Part shown: positions 22,246 through 34,195 of the stretch, in pieces
Layout: each line of letters begins with the position of its first letter
Numbering within the stretch: position 1 is the stretch's first letter
Source of the DNA: Dermatemys mawii
Lineage: Eukaryota > Chordata > Testudines > Dermatemydidae
Assembly (NCBI GenBank): GCA_007922305.1
Contig: ML677335.1
Coordinates: forward strand, 34,553,216 to 34,617,215
DNA: 64,000 nucleotides
Reading direction: 5' to 3'
Made by a program: the position numbers and the translations under genes
Notes under the pieces: model-generated
What the model saw: the letters and a program-made list of their open reading frames with translations, nothing else
Database searches by the model: none
Told to the model about the DNA's origin: nothing

Positions 22246-22851
22246 AAAAGAAAAAAAAAAGATAAGTTTTTCATGCAGAATATCTAAACAGTGAGCTGGG
22301 AGTTTACGAAAAACACCAAATATTACAAACACCTGATCTGGCAAAAAGATCCACTAATTCAGAGTTTTACTATCACATGAAGGCCACTGACCCACCTGCA
22401 CTTGGGAATCAGAGCCAGAAGGTAGCAAGTTAATTTAGGAGGACAAAAAGGAACTGATGTGTGGACCATAGTCTGATATCAAATATATGGTTAAATAAGA
22501 ACAGCCTTACTGAGTCAGATCAATTGTCCATCTAGCCCAGTATGCTGTCCTCTGACAAGGGCAATTTCAAGTGTTCTGTCCTCTGTCATCCATTCCCAGT
22601 TTATGGCAGTTGGTGGTTCAGGGACGCTGCAACATGTGATTGCATCCCTGACCATCTTGGCTAATAACCATAGATGGATGTATCCTCCATGAATGTATCT
22701 AATTCTTTTTTGAACCAGTTATACTGCTGGCCTCCACGCATGCCATGGCAACAAGTTTCACCGATAACTGTGTACTGTCTAAAGAAATACATCATTTGGT
22801 CTGTTATACATCTGCTGTCTATTAATTTCATTGGGTGACCCCTAGTTTTTG

Positions 22852-23256
22852 ACATAGGCCCCGGCTCTGTGGGTGAATGATCTACACCCATCAGCAACCA
22901 AGCCCCCCGCCCCCCCCCCACCCCAGCTCACCTCCACCTCCTCCCCAAGTGTGCCACATCCCCACTCCTCTGCCTACTACCCAGCACTTGCCACCACAAA
23001 ACAGCTATAGCATGCTTCATGAGAGAGCGGGGAGGAGCGGAAACATGGCATGCTCAGGGGAGGAGGCGGGGCTGGGACAGGGATTTAGGGAAGGAGTTGG
23101 AATAGGAGCAGGGAAGGGGCAGAGTTGGGGCGGGGACTTTGGAGAAAGGGTTGGAATGAGGGAAGGAGTGGGCACAGCAGGGTGGAGTCAGGGCAGGGGC
23201 AGGAACAGTAGGGGAGGGATCAAGCACCCACCGGTGCCAGAAGAAGTTGGTGCCTA
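22852..23256. mobile_element. GC-rich nonautonomous element nested in CR1
   Basis: It starts ACATAGGCCCCGGCTC and ends GTTGGTGCCTA, weak inverted ends of the CATAGGCGCC type. The left half is C-rich and the right half G-rich (GGGGCAGAGTTGGGGCGGGG). It splits the CR1 phrase CCCCTAG/TTCTTGTGTTATG. The flanking 8-mers AGTTTTTG and GATTCTTG match at 6 of 8, compatible with a hAT-type duplication. The 126-codon frame inside is a composition effect. Confidence 0.7.
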
Positions 23257-23378
23257 GATTCTTGTGTTATGTAAAAGGGTACATTTATTCACTTTCTCAT
23301 ACAATTCATGAGTTTATAAACCACTATCACATCTGCCCTTATCTCTTTTATAAGACGAACAGTCTCCACATATAGAAG

Positions 23379-23484
23379 TGACAAAGAATCCTGTGGCACA
23401 TTAAAGACTAACTAAAGTATTAGAGCATAAGCTTTTGTCACTTGTTCAATTCCAGACTAATATGGCTACCCCTCTAATTCTTGA
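23379..23484 (+). mobile_element. Short interspersed element with exact 12-bp target duplication, nested in CR1
   Basis: CACATATAGAAG at 23367-23378 is repeated exactly at 23485-23496. The 106-bp insert starts TGACAAAGAATCCTGTGGCA and ends ACCCCTCTAATTCTTGA, a family common in turtles, here shortened inside. A 12-bp duplication fits LINE-driven integration better than hAT. Confidence 0.85.
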
Positions 23485-24160
23485 CACATATAGAAGCTAT
23501 TCCATACTCCTGATCATTTTTGCTGCCCTTTTCTATGCCTTTTCCAATTCTAATGTATCTTTTTTGAGATGGGGAGACCACATCTGCATGTAGTAGTCAA
23601 AGTTTGGTCATATCATCCATTTATATAGTAGGATTATGATATTTTCTGTCTTATTGTTTATCTTTTTCCTAATGGGGCCTAATATACTGTTCATTTTTTG
23701 AACTGCCACTGCATATCAAGCAGATGTCTTCAGAGAACTATCCAAAACTCCACAATCTTTTTCTTGAGTGGTAACAGTTAATTTAAAACCCATCATTTTG
23801 TATGTACAGTTCAGACACTGTTTCTAATTGCCATTACTTTGTAGAGTTTGCACTTACCATCATTGAATTTTATCTGCCATTTCATTGCCTAGTCACCCAG
23901 TTTAGTGAAATCCCTTTGTAACTCTTTGCAGACAATAGTCGACTTAACTCTCATGATATTGTATTGGTTGCAAGTTTTGACACCTCACTGTCCCTCCCCT
24001 TTTTCAGATGAGTTATGAATGTTAAACAGCACAGGTCCCAGTACACATCCTTGGAGATCCAGTTATGTCTCCCTTCTTTGTACAAAAACTTTCCATTTAT
24101 TCCTACACTTTGTTTCCTATCTTTTAACCATTATCTGGTCCATGAGAATACCACATGAGG

Positions 24161-24527
24161 TGAGTAAACAAAGGAAAAAGCATTTTTATAGCATGATTGT
24201 TGGAAAACATTTTTATATTTATTAGCTTTTTTGAATTGTAAATATCAATAATGGACAATCAGGTCTGACAGTTTTTGAAACCACTGTTAAACCATGATAT
24301 GTGGTAATTATTCACATGAAAAACATCTCTTGGTTTGAACAAAGGACAAATAGACTTCCTTTATATTCCAAAACAGAACAGCATTCTGAATCAGATAATT
24401 CTCTAACATGACAGAGGATGGTATCATTTCAGCTGAACATTTTAGAGATCTGGTATTCATGTTTTCTACACAGATTTTTTTAGTTTGTCTGCATAATTTA
24501 AACACTGATATCATTATTTTGTAAAGC
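24161..24527. other. No gene seen
   Basis: AT-rich spacer between two CR1 pieces. A 73-codon minus-strand frame has no motif. Confidence 0.5.
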
Positions 24528-24905
24528 AAAGAACATAAGACTGGCCCTACTGGATCAAACCAAAGGTCCGTCTAGCCCAGTATCCTGTTTTCTGACAGTT
24601 ACCAGTGTCAGGTGTCCCAGAGGGAATGAACAGAACAGGTAATCATTAAATGATCCATCTCCTGTCCCTCATTCCCAGATTCTGGGAAATAGAGTCTAAG
24701 GACACCATTTCTGCCTATCTTGACTCACAGCCATTGATGGACCTATCCTCCATGAATTTATCTCGTTCTTTTTTAATTCTGTTATGGTCTTGGACATGAA
24801 AACATCCCCGGGCAAGGAGTTCTACAGGTTGACTGTGCCTTGTGTGAAGAAATACTTCCTTTTATTTGTTTTAAACCTGCTGTCTATTATTTTATTTGTC
24901 TAAAA
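24528..24905 (-). mobile_element. CR1 LINE 3' end
   Basis: The plus strand reads GAACATAAGACTGGCCCTAC, then GTCTAGCCCAGTATCCTG and GTTCTACAGGTTGACTGTGC. This is the reverse complement of a CR1 3' end. It is a separate copy from 22494-24160, since both contain the same 3' words. Confidence 0.9.
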
Positions 24906-25199
24906 ATCATTCAAAAAGCCTCCAAAATGTTAATTAAATGAATGAAAAAGTGACAAATTGAATCTGTTATTGAGATAAGGTTTTGATATTCTTTCCAGTG
25001 TCATTTTTAAACGAAGAAGCTTCCCAATATCTGTTCATTTGTTCTGTGTTAACAATTAAGGCAGTTAACAAGTTTTTTAATCTGCAGTGATTTAAACAGT
25101 CTCTAGAATGTTTAGCACTCAAAGATGAAATACAAGCTGTGCAATCATTTTTCAGTTGATAGTTTACAATGGCTACTGTGGTAAATTGCTAGCACTATT
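24906..25199. other. No gene seen
   Basis: AT-rich spacer of about 290 bp between the CR1 3' end and the LTR-like repeat. No gene or recognised repeat. Confidence 0.5.
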
Positions 25200-25807
25200 A
25201 TGCTGGGTCCCACTCTTTCTCTTCCTGGGGGCTGGGGCGCTCAGGGAACCATTTCTTGCCCCTGAACAGAGTATTAACTGCCCCACTAGTATCCTAGAGT
25301 GGAGGGGAGTGGAGAGGGAGGGCCCCGGGCTCGCCCTCTACTCTGGGTCCCAGCCCAGCGGCCCTAAGGATAGCGGTAAACCACTTGAACTAGTTATTCC
25401 TTCCCCTGGGCTACTTCACTCTCCTACCGTCAGCTTGTGAGGCTTCCTGCCCTCTCTCTGCACAAGCCAGGTGTCTCTTTACCTAGGGTCTGGGTCTTCT
25501 TCGTTCCAAACTCTCCTCTGCTTTCCTCCAAACCAATCCTCTCTGCTCCAACTCCTCCAAACTGCTCTCTGCTCCAGCTCCTCCAAACTGCTCCCTGCTC
25601 CAAACTGCTCTCCACTCCAACTCCTTCCCCTGTCTGCTTGAAGCAGGGGGTTTTATTGAGTCCCTAACAGGGCCTTAATTGACTGCAGATGATCCAATTA
25701 ACCTGATGCCTGCTTCCCTAGTCTACAGGGAGCCACCTAAGTAGCCTTGAGTTAATATATCTCCCCTCAAGCACTCTGCCACAGCTCCCTGACTCTCCTC
25801 TGTCACA
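25200..25807 (-). repeat. LTR-like repeat (minus strand) with internal tandem units
   Basis: The plus strand starts TGCTGGGTCCCACTC and ends CTCTGTCACA, so the minus strand would run TG...CA. It carries CTCAATAAAACCCCCTGC on the minus strand, a plausible polyadenylation signal. I recognise the words GGGTCCCAGCCCAG and GGGCCTTAATTGA as a common turtle LTR-type repeat. Flanks do not give a convincing target duplication. No internal retroviral genes are next to it, so if it is an LTR it is solitary. Confidence 0.55.
25539..25590. repeat. 26-bp tandem repeat, two near-identical units
   Basis: Units 25539-25564 and 25565-25590 differ at one base and continue as partial units to about 25625. They lie inside the LTR-like repeat. 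Confidence 0.85.
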
Positions 25808-27104
25808 CTACATAAAAACAAATAGAACTAACAACTAAAAAACTGATCAAAAAAATGAGCAAGCCATGTTCTTTAGTCCTTAGAATTCTGAGGACAATAC
25901 ACTCATTTACAGAACTCCAAGGTTAGGAAGCAGCCCAAAGAAATTTAGACTCCTGTTTCTCTGATCCTTTACTTTTCTCCCTGACATTAGCCTAACCTCC
26001 TTCAGAGCTCTTTCCCTACATTTTCTCCCTCCCCTTTGTCCAGTGACATTCTTAGCAGCTCTATTGTCTTTAAGAACTTATTCTACAACTGTTAAAAGAG
26101 AATTTATGCATATATATTCATAAATAAAATTTCCCAGGAAAATAAATGGCAAAGAACTAGGATGGATATAATGCTTGTCCTTTTTGTTGTTTGTCATTTA
26201 TTTTCCTCAGCTATTTTCACTGAATTTAAAAGTCTCATATGCAGGTATAAAAGCAGGTTAAGCTCTGTATGAATGTTTAACATAAAAAAAAATGCATGCA
26301 TTTCTTAATTTTTTCCATTTGCTATCTAGCAATCAAATAATTAATTGCTGATTGGAAAAAAAGCAAAAATATGGTGATTTATAGCAAGGTAAGAATTTAT
26401 GGGGTGTTAAGAGGCAGAAGAAACAGGTGTATTTTTCCCCCTTTAAATCTGTAGATAGTAGCAAAGAGGCTGAATTTCCCTTCAATGTATATGGGGACAA
26501 AATCAAACGTTCCTCAGAACAAGAACTCAGTTAATGCTTATAAAACAACATTGCTGGTGAGTCAATATCTAGGTTGCATGTGGCCCCTCTAGCAGATCAC
26601 TCCTCCCATAAGGTCTGCCTGTTGTGAAGATCAGGAAGACATGTGATGGCCATTTCCTTAACAGAAAATTATATAAAATACAATCAGCACTCACCGTCTT
26701 GAATTATAGTATCCCTGAGTCATTTGTTCAAGAGCAACTCAGCTACTATTGATACCATAATGAAAAGGTAAGCCACAGTTACACTGCAGATCTTTTTTTC
26801 ATGATAGCCAAAGAAGCTAAAGTTTAATAAATGAGTGCACAATGGGTTTGATGAAGTGAACGAAAATACTCCCACTGATTTCAAAGGGCACTGGATTGGG
26901 ACCTGGGACCCAGCTGAGGAAAAAAAAAAAACCCAAATGCTCCCCCCCAGAAAAAAAAAACCAGATGTGCGACTCAAATCATAAAAGCAAATCTGTGTAC
27001 GTATTTATCTGACCCCCATCATTATAGTATCTGCAAACCTCTATTTACTCCTTATCTCCCATCAGCCAGCCTACTGTCGGCCTTTGAAGAAAAATAGGAG
27101 CATG
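25808..27104. other. No gene seen
   Basis: AT-rich unique sequence with short A runs near 26285 and 26921. No motif-bearing frames. Confidence 0.5.
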
Positions 27105-27109
27105 TGTAA

Positions 27110-27215
27110 TGCCAGCAGACCCTGGTCATCAGTGGGCAAGATCAAACCCGGGGACCTCTGGGGCTTAGTGCATGAGCCTCTACTGCATGAACTAAAATCC
27201 AACTGTCTCTTAGTG
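27110..27215 (-). mobile_element. tRNA-derived SINE head
   Basis: On the minus strand TTAGTTCATGCAGTAGAGG (27177-27195) fits an A box and GGGTTTGATC (27140-27149) fits a B box, spaced as in a tRNA gene. The rest does not fold into a convincing tRNA with a 3' acceptor, so this reads as the head of a tRNA-derived SINE or a tRNA pseudogene, not a working tRNA. Confidence 0.5.
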
Positions 27216-27770
27216 AAGGGTGCAGAGCAAACTCATTAAGTGCTCTCTAAGTGGTCTCAGTGCCATGAGATGGGACAGAACACCCCACCCAGGATGTGTG
27301 TGGGTTACACATGCAACACCCAAACTACAACTCCAGAGAATCACCACAGCTGTTCAGGGGAGACATTAATCATGAAGCAAGCTAAAACATAATGCTGCAA
27401 TATAGTCATACGATTTTTTTAAAACTTTCCATTTCCTTCCTAATTTGTGATGAAAACTTTTATAACATCAGTTTTTTCCCATGGGATGGAGATTCCAATG
27501 TTTGACCAGCAGCTGCACTACTTATTTAATCTGAAGTATCAAAATGTATCACATATCAAGTACAAAAGATCATACTTATACCTAACAAGCTTGATACACA
27601 ACATATTTTGAAAAGGCACAATATTTTTATGATAAATTAAATATTGACAATTGTGTACATTTGTAAAGCACTATTTTTAAAAAAATTAAGCAGCTCTAAT
27701 AGAGACATCTTTTCATAAGGCAAAAGCTGTGAAGCAAAATTTTAATCACCTTTATTTGCACACAGAATGC
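27216..27770. other. No gene seen
   Basis: Unique AT-rich sequence, possibly with a SINE tail up to about 27300. Confidence 0.45.
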
Positions 27771-27892
27771 TTAAAGTAAGTTTGGAACTGTAAAATACAC
27801 CAGGTGACTCCACTCAAAAGAGGGAAAGGGAGCCTTTCCCCCTCTTTGACTGGAATCACCTGATGTATTTTATAGCTCCAAACTTACTTTAA
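27771..27892. repeat. 122-bp near-perfect palindrome
   Basis: The sequence runs from TTAAAGTAAGTTTGGA to its exact reverse complement TCCAAACTTACTTTAA, with arms of about 55 bp about 90 percent identical and almost no loop. Most mismatches are transitions that would still pair as G-U in RNA. It starts and ends with TTAA. Probably a tiny MITE; the transcript would be a long hairpin. Confidence 0.9.
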
Positions 27893-30800
27893 TCATTTTA
27901 TGGTCATTTATTAAATTGTGCTTTGTCAAAGCTGTGACAAAATGTATCTGTGTCCACACCTTACATATTGTTGTAATAATCTTTGTTCAAAGTATGCTTT
28001 AAAAAGTATCACCAGAAAACTCATGATTTGCTGATCAATATTGTCCTGATAAAATGTGTGGCAATGTATCTGAAGTTCTAAGATTCCAAACTGAGGTTGG
28101 CAAAGATGTCTGTCTCGAACCAAAAAAAAATATGCTTGCTTTGCTTAATTTGTATTTAAGCAGTGAAGGAGGAAGGAAAACAGAAAAGTTTCAAACAGGT
28201 GAGGAAAAATCAGCAGGGAACATGTTTTACGCTTCCCCATGGCCACACAGCTTCTTCACCTTTTCATCAGGGCTTTTTCCTGATGCATTTCCAGAAACCA
28301 GCCCAAAGCACCTTCTCCCTGCCCCCACCCCGGCTTCTGGCAACACTGCTTTGTCTGAGGTCCAGTAGCTCAAGTCAGCTGCACATCATCCAGGCTCCTC
28401 CAGCCACAGCAAGAAACTGATTTCACTTTGGCCCTGTACCACCTCTTATACTAGCCTACTGGGTCCTGACTGGCTGCTCCCTGCAGCCTCTTTCTGCCTC
28501 CAGCAGCTGCCTTAGAGGGTCTGATATACCCAGTCACAGTGAGACAGTAAATATTGTGAGTGCTAGTAATTTGCCTAGACTCTTTGGACTGCACATGGGC
28601 ATAGAAGACTAAAGCAATGCTTTTTACAGGTTTACTCTCCAAATTGGGGCATCCCTGCCCCACGCCGCCGTCGCCACGCTTCCCCTCACCCCCACCCCCC
28701 AGTAACATGTCTTTAAGTAAGATACATACTCGATGTTTTCAGTCTCAATCACTGGCACGCCCTCAACAGAACTCTTGCCAAACCAATGCTAACCACAAGA
28801 TGGGTGGTATTGTTTAGGGCAGGGATGGCCAATGCATAGATTAAGGTGCCTCAGCCATAGTCCAAAGCTGCCACCTCCTATCAGAGCCCAGACAGGAGGC
28901 CAATAGTGCAAACAACAGCTGTCTCTCCCCCGGGGATTAATCCCCTGACCTCCTTCTGAGGTTCAGTGGCCCCAGGTAACACATAGATGCAATTTATACC
29001 CTTCAGCACAACTAGGAATGAATACAGGCCTTGGGATGAGCCATTCTACATCACATATCTTTATGTTCCCAGTTATTGGGGATAATTTTTCAACATAGTT
29101 TTGCCAGATTTTGAAGCACCTATATATATTGAACTTGGTTGCTCTAACTGGTGTTTAAGCATCTAAAACAGGCACTTAAAATAAACAGTACCTATGCACT
29201 GATTTTAGTATCCTGATATAGAATTGGGGCCCCTGAAATAGGTGTCCATATTTGAAATTTGAGTAATGAATTCAATATTATTTCATATGAAGAGGGAGAA
29301 ATTGTATGCTCTTTTGCAGTCTGTTTCCTGTATCAGAGCCAGCTTTCCCCTCCCTTCTCCCTGCTTTATCCAAGGTATTGTACAGGGATAAGGTGGGGAG
29401 AAAGATGGACTCTGACAGAGGAAACAGATTAACTAACCTAGCTGGATTGATTATGAGGAAAATAAAGAGGGATTTTCTGGGTTTAAATTACAGTAAAAAA
29501 TAAAAAGGCCATATAATTTAAAAAACAAAAATGTGTAAGTAATGAATAGTTCTAATGATAATGATCTAATTTTGATAACTGTAGGAAATCATTACTTCAT
29601 AATTATTAATTTATACTATTATCTGCATGTGTAGCTGATTTTCTATACGTGCCAAAATTACTAATTACCAGTAGAACCATTCATTACTTATCTACTTTCA
29701 AATTTGAACAAATGGAAATTCCATTTATTAATTAAATGCCACCAAAATATATATCTTTAAAAATGGAGATGGAAATCTGCCAGCCACAACTTCCTTTAAT
29801 GAGTCTCACTCAACACCTTCCCTATATAAATAAGGGGAAATAATTTTCATTGGGAGTAAAATCAGAGACTTCAAGGACTGATAACTCCAGTGTCATGTTT
29901 TGCCCACTCAGTTCAATTTGATGGGGCTACTCTTTAAACTGAACAAAAAGGAAAGAAATGAAGATATTTAAAATGTTAAGGTAGGGCAAAATCTGCAGGG
30001 CAGGTCTTTTTACCCATATAAATACATGCTCACATTCATTTGCTCTTGTGCTACATAAGAAGCCCAATTTTTCATTTGACTTCAGAATCCTACTTTGAAC
30101 AATACACTGTGTTATTACTATCACCATTAGGAGAGGAAATGAGCCTTATTGACTAACTGACCTATCAGCCAAATTCTGCAAACAATGGGGTTTTAAAATC
30201 CAAGACAAAGTCCTTGGGTTAAGACAGGGAAAATATTTTATTGCTTGGTATATAAAGGCCAAGGGGGATTTAAAGGAATGTGACTTTGCAGATAAAAAAA
30301 GAATGTTCTCAGTATTATTCTTCTGGGAGTAATACGAATTCACGTGTAGAAAATTCGTTCAGTGTTAGGAAGGCATTTGATCATGGAATGAACATATCTA
30401 ATTAAAATGGTAAAGGAACTATGACCACAATGAATCTTTCAGTGGTTGGACAAAAATTGTTATTAAGTGCATTCCACTACTCTATTTCTTAATCTTAAAA
30501 GCAGAGACAAGTAAGCATTTCCCCATTTTTCACTTCTGTCCGTTTTTGTCACCAAACCTTGGTATACATAACTGGAATGACAGAACTGACAGGAACAAAT
30601 TTACTTTGTTTTGAAGGTTGTGGGAGCTGCCTGTAATATTTCTGTGAATACTATATGTTCTGTTTGCCTGACTGTTGTGTTGTTTGCAATAGAAGTTCAG
30701 GGGGTTAAAGCCACTAGAAGCTGATGGCATGTACACAGGGATGTTTCGTATAACCCCTATTTACAGATACTTAGAGGACAGTGTGGGTGTCAATCGATTT

Positions 30801-30925
30801 GAACTGTTACCTCTAATCCTGCTGAGTTCAACAACCTGGCTTGTAACCCCAGGACTAGGTGATCCCGGCAGGAAGCTGGAAGAAAAAACTTTTAGGGTAG
30901 ATAAAGGGAAAGCCTTTGAAGAAAG
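27893..30925. other. No gene seen
   Basis: Mixed sequence. A C-rich patch lies at about 28660-28705, and a possible old repeat near 28815-28990 starts CAGGGATGGCCAA. The frames at 28054-28420 overlap each other in two phases without motifs. No supported gene. Confidence 0.45.
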
Positions 30926-32835
30926 GAGCATAAATTCTGTCAAATATAACGAGAAAAAACAAAAAAGAATTTGAAGTGCAACTAGCCAAAGAGACAAAAC
31001 TAATAACATTTTTTTAAAAGTACATAAGAAGCAGGAAGCCTGACCAAAAATCAGTGGGCTCCTGGATAATCAGGATGCTAAAAAAACACTCAAGGAAGAT
31101 GAGGTCCTTGCGAACAAGCTAAATGAATTCTTTGCATCAGTTTTCACTGCAGACCATTCTTTTTAGGTTGCAAATATGAGGAAATATCCTAGACTGAGGT
31201 GTTAGGAATGCAGGTTTTGGAACAAACTGACACATTTAACAGCAATAAATCACCAGGACAAGATGGTCACTCAAGAGTTTTGAAGGAACTGATGAAACTA
31301 CAGAACTACTGACCGGTATGTACCATATTGCTTAAAACAGCCCCTCTATCAGATAACTGGAGGATAGCTAATGTAACACTTAAAAAAAAAAAAAAAAAGG
31401 CTCCAGAACTGATCCTTGTAAGTACAGGCCAGTAAGTCTAACTTCAGTACCAGGCAAATTGGCTGAAATGATAGCAAGAAACAGAACCATCAGACACATA
31501 GATAAACATGATATGTCAGGGAAGAGTCAACAGGGCTTTTCTAGAGAGAAATCATGCCTCATCAATCTATTAGAATTCTTTGAGGGTCTTGACAATCATA
31601 TGGACAAGAGTGATCCAGTGGGGATGGTGTACTCTGACTTTCAGAAAGCCTTTGACAAAATCCCTCCCCAAAGGCTCTTAAGCAGAGTAAGCAGTCACAG
31701 GAGAAGAGGAAAGTTACTCTCATGGATCAGTAATGGTTAAAATATAGGAAACGAAGACAGGAATAAATGGTCAGTTTTCACAACAGAGAGGGGTAAATAG
31801 CTGGGTCTCTCAAGGATCTGTGTTGGGACCTGTGCTGATCAACATATTTATAAATGATCTGAAAAAGGGGCAAACAGTGAAATGGCAAAATCTGCCAGCG
31901 AAACAAAATTACTCAGGATAGTTAAGCTGGAAGATGACTGTGAAGAGTTACAAAGGGATCTCACTAAACTGGGTGACTGGGCAACAAAATTGTAGATGAC
32001 ATTCATTGCTGATAAGTGCACAAAATGATGGGGTCTAAATTAGCAATTACAAATCAAGAAAGATCTTGGACTCATTGTGGAGAGTTCTCTGAAAACATCT
32101 TCTCAAAGTGTAGCAGCAGTCAAAATAAGCTAACAATGTTAGGAATTGTTAGGAAAGGGATAGATAATAAGGCAGAAAACATCATAGCTCCAGTATCTAA
32201 GGTGGGGCTCACCTTGAACAATGAGTGAAATTCTGGTCACCCCATCTCAAAAAAGGCATATTAGAATTGGAAAAAGCATAGAGAAGGGCAAAAAAAATTA
32301 ATAGAGAGATTATTTTATACATAAAATAATGTATATTTAGACTTGTACTATTCAGTTTAGAAAAGAGACAACTATGGGACAATATGATAAAGGTCTATTC
32401 AATTATGAATTATAAGGAGAAAGTGAATAAGGATGTGTTATTTACCCTTTCACGTAACACAAGAACTAGGGGTGACCAAATTAAATTAATGGGCATCAGG
32501 TTTAAAACAAAGAAAGGGAAGTACTTCTTCACTCAACACAGTCAATCTGAGGAACTCATTGACACTGGACATTGATACGGCCAAATGTATAACTGGTTTC
32601 ACAAAAGAATTAGACAGCTATTTGCCAAGAGGGTCAGGAATGCAACCCTATGCTCCAGATGTCCCTGAACCTCCAACTGTGAGAAGCTGGGAATGGATGA
32701 CAGGGGATGACAGATCACGCATAATTGCCCTGTTCTGTTCATTCTCTCTGAAATATCTAGTACTGGCCACTGTCAGAAGACAGGATACTTGGCTAGATGG
32801 ACCATTGGTCTGACTCAGTATGGCCATTTTTATGT
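30926..32835 (+). mobile_element. CR1 LINE, 5'-truncated, plus strand
   Basis: It begins within the region upstream of the reverse transcriptase (AGAATTTGAAGTGCAACTAG), passes through the RT core and ends at the 3' terminus GACTCAGTATGGCCATTTTTATGTTCTTA near 32840. Many stops and frameshifts make it nonfunctional. The matching minus-strand 3' ends elsewhere (22494, 24528, 52308) belong to the same broad group. Confidence 0.9.
31459..31740 (+). pseudogene. CR1 reverse transcriptase fragment
   Basis: The fragment covers the early RT domain. QQGFSREKSCLINLLEFFEG is the QHGF.KG.SC.TNLL region and VYSDFQKAFDKIPPQRLL is the F.KAFD block that holds a catalytic Asp. The frame closes 31 codons later, before the FADD block, and the downstream text (GGACCTGTGCTGATCAACAT) is in another phase. 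A working CR1 RT is several hundred residues, so this is a relic. Confidence 0.9.
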
Positions 32836-32973
32836 TCTTAGAGGGGAGAATAAGACAAATGGCTGGGGAACAGAATGAACTCCCTGTCCCCAGGGGTGAG
32901 ATACCTGGAATAAATGGCCAATCTAGTCTATTGGTAAGATGGATAGCTGTATATACTTTTCATTGTGTTAAAC

Positions 32974-33688
32974 CAGGGGTGGGCAAACTACAGCCCGTGG
33001 GCTACATCCGGCCCGCAGGCCCTTCCTGACCGGCCCCTGAGCTCCCGGCCAGGGAACTGCTCTGGCCCCTCTCACACCTTCCCCCTACCCACACCGCAGC
33101 CTCAGTGCACTGCACCTCCAGCACTCTTGCCCCCCGCTCCAGGGCAGCGCAGTAGCAGCATAGCTGGCTGCGGCAGGTCCTGAGCTCTTGTCACTCTGAG
33201 CAGCATGGTAAGGGGGCGGGGCTGCAAGCTCCAGTGGGGCAGCAGGTCTCACTCTGGTGGGCCTGAGCAGAATGGTAAGGGGGTCAGGGCTGGGCCAAGA
33301 CCTTGGAAAAGGGGCAGAGAATCCCAGGGGTCGTGGGGGGGGGGGGTGGAGAGGGGTGGAGGCAGTCAGGGGACAGGGAGCAGGAAGGCTTGGGTAGGAG
33401 GTGGAGTTCGTGGAGGGAAGTTAGGGTGGGAGGTCTCAGGAGGAGGTGGTCAGGGGACAAGGAGCAGGGGAGCTTAGATGTAGGGTGCAGTCCTCGGGGG
33501 ATGGTTAGGGGTGGGGGCGGTCATGGCACAGGGAGCAGGGGAGGTTGGATGGGTTGAGGGTTCTGAGGGGGGCGGGAAGTGGGAGGGAGTCAGATGGGGG
33601 CAGGGCCAGGCTTCCCTACCCTACCCAGCCCTCCATACAATTTTTAACCTCGATCTGGCCCTCGGGCCAAAAAGTTTGCCCACACCTG
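32974..33688 (-). mobile_element. hAT-type nonautonomous element, exact 8-bp target duplication
   Basis: It starts CAGGGGTGGGCAAACTA and ends AGTTTGCCCACACCTG. TGTTAAAC flanks both sides exactly (32966-32973 and 33689-33696), the hAT signature. The interior is G-rich minisatellite-like DNA (GGGGACAGGGAGCAGG units), the complement of the C-rich interiors at 55642 and 57796, hence the opposite orientation. The frames of 65-90 codons inside are composition effects. Confidence 0.93.
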
Positions 33689-33696
33689 TGTTAAAC

Positions 33697-33950
33697 TCTT
33701 TTTTCTAGTTACGTTTTATACCTAGTTTTGACATTAAAAATACTCTTTTTTAAGTCACTTGATTCACCATTGTCACAGCTCTGGAAGAGAACGTGTGGAT
33801 AGGTTAACCCAGTTGGACCTGGTAAACAATCACAGTTGGTACATAGGCTGTTGTTGATCAGGGACCCACTGAGGGCCTGTCATCTGTATGGATGCACTTG
33901 GAGAGACCAGACAGGGGTCAAAGGTGCAGCTAGCCCTAGAGCATGACATT
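33697..33950. other. No gene seen
   Basis: Spacer between the hAT-type element and the MIR-like SINE. Mixed composition with no recognised repeat and no open frame of note. Confidence 0.45.
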
Positions 33951-34195
33951 GTTTTATTGCTATATTTGTATTTCTGTAGGATCTATAAAACCCAGCTGAG
34001 ATCAGAGCCTCAGATCTAGTTAGAGCCTGTCCCAAAAGTCTTATATTCTAAATAGTCAAGAGATAAAGGATGGAGGGAAAACAGAGGCAAAGACAGGGGA
34101 GGTGACCTGTCCAAAGTCACCCAGCAAGTCAGTGACTCATTATTTCTCCTAGTCCAGTGGTCTATTGATGGGATCACACTGCCCCTCTGGTTTAT
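33951..34195 (+). mobile_element. MIR-like SINE
   Basis: The block GAGGTGACCTGTCCAAAGTC then CACCCAGCAAGTCAGTG is a MIR-type core (GTGACTTGCCCAAGGTCAC). It follows a TTTGTATTTCTGTAGGATC start and precedes a ...GATCACACTGCC end. Non-coding and old. Confidence 0.75.

Larger units (their letters stand above)
22494..24160 (-). mobile_element. CR1 LINE 3' region, with two nested insertions
   Basis: Read on the minus strand this is the 3' part of a CR1 element, with its 3' end at 22494 (plus-strand text AAGAACAGCCTTACTGAGTC). The recognisable CR1 blocks are 22494-22851, 23265-23366 and 23497-24160, including the TTTTTTGAGATGGGGAGACC and GGTCCCAGTACACATCC regions. The gaps are later insertions (22852-23256 and 23379-23484). 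No intact reading frame remains. Confidence 0.85.

Noticed and set aside
22877..23257. 126-codon Pro/Gly-rich frame
   Set aside because: Entirely inside a nonautonomous element with C-rich then G-rich halves.
25200..25807. Exact target duplication for the LTR-like repeat
   Set aside because: Flanks CTATTA and CTACAT share only their first bases; not convincing.
27110..27215. A functional tRNA gene
   Set aside because: A and B boxes are present, but no convincing acceptor stem or full cloverleaf.
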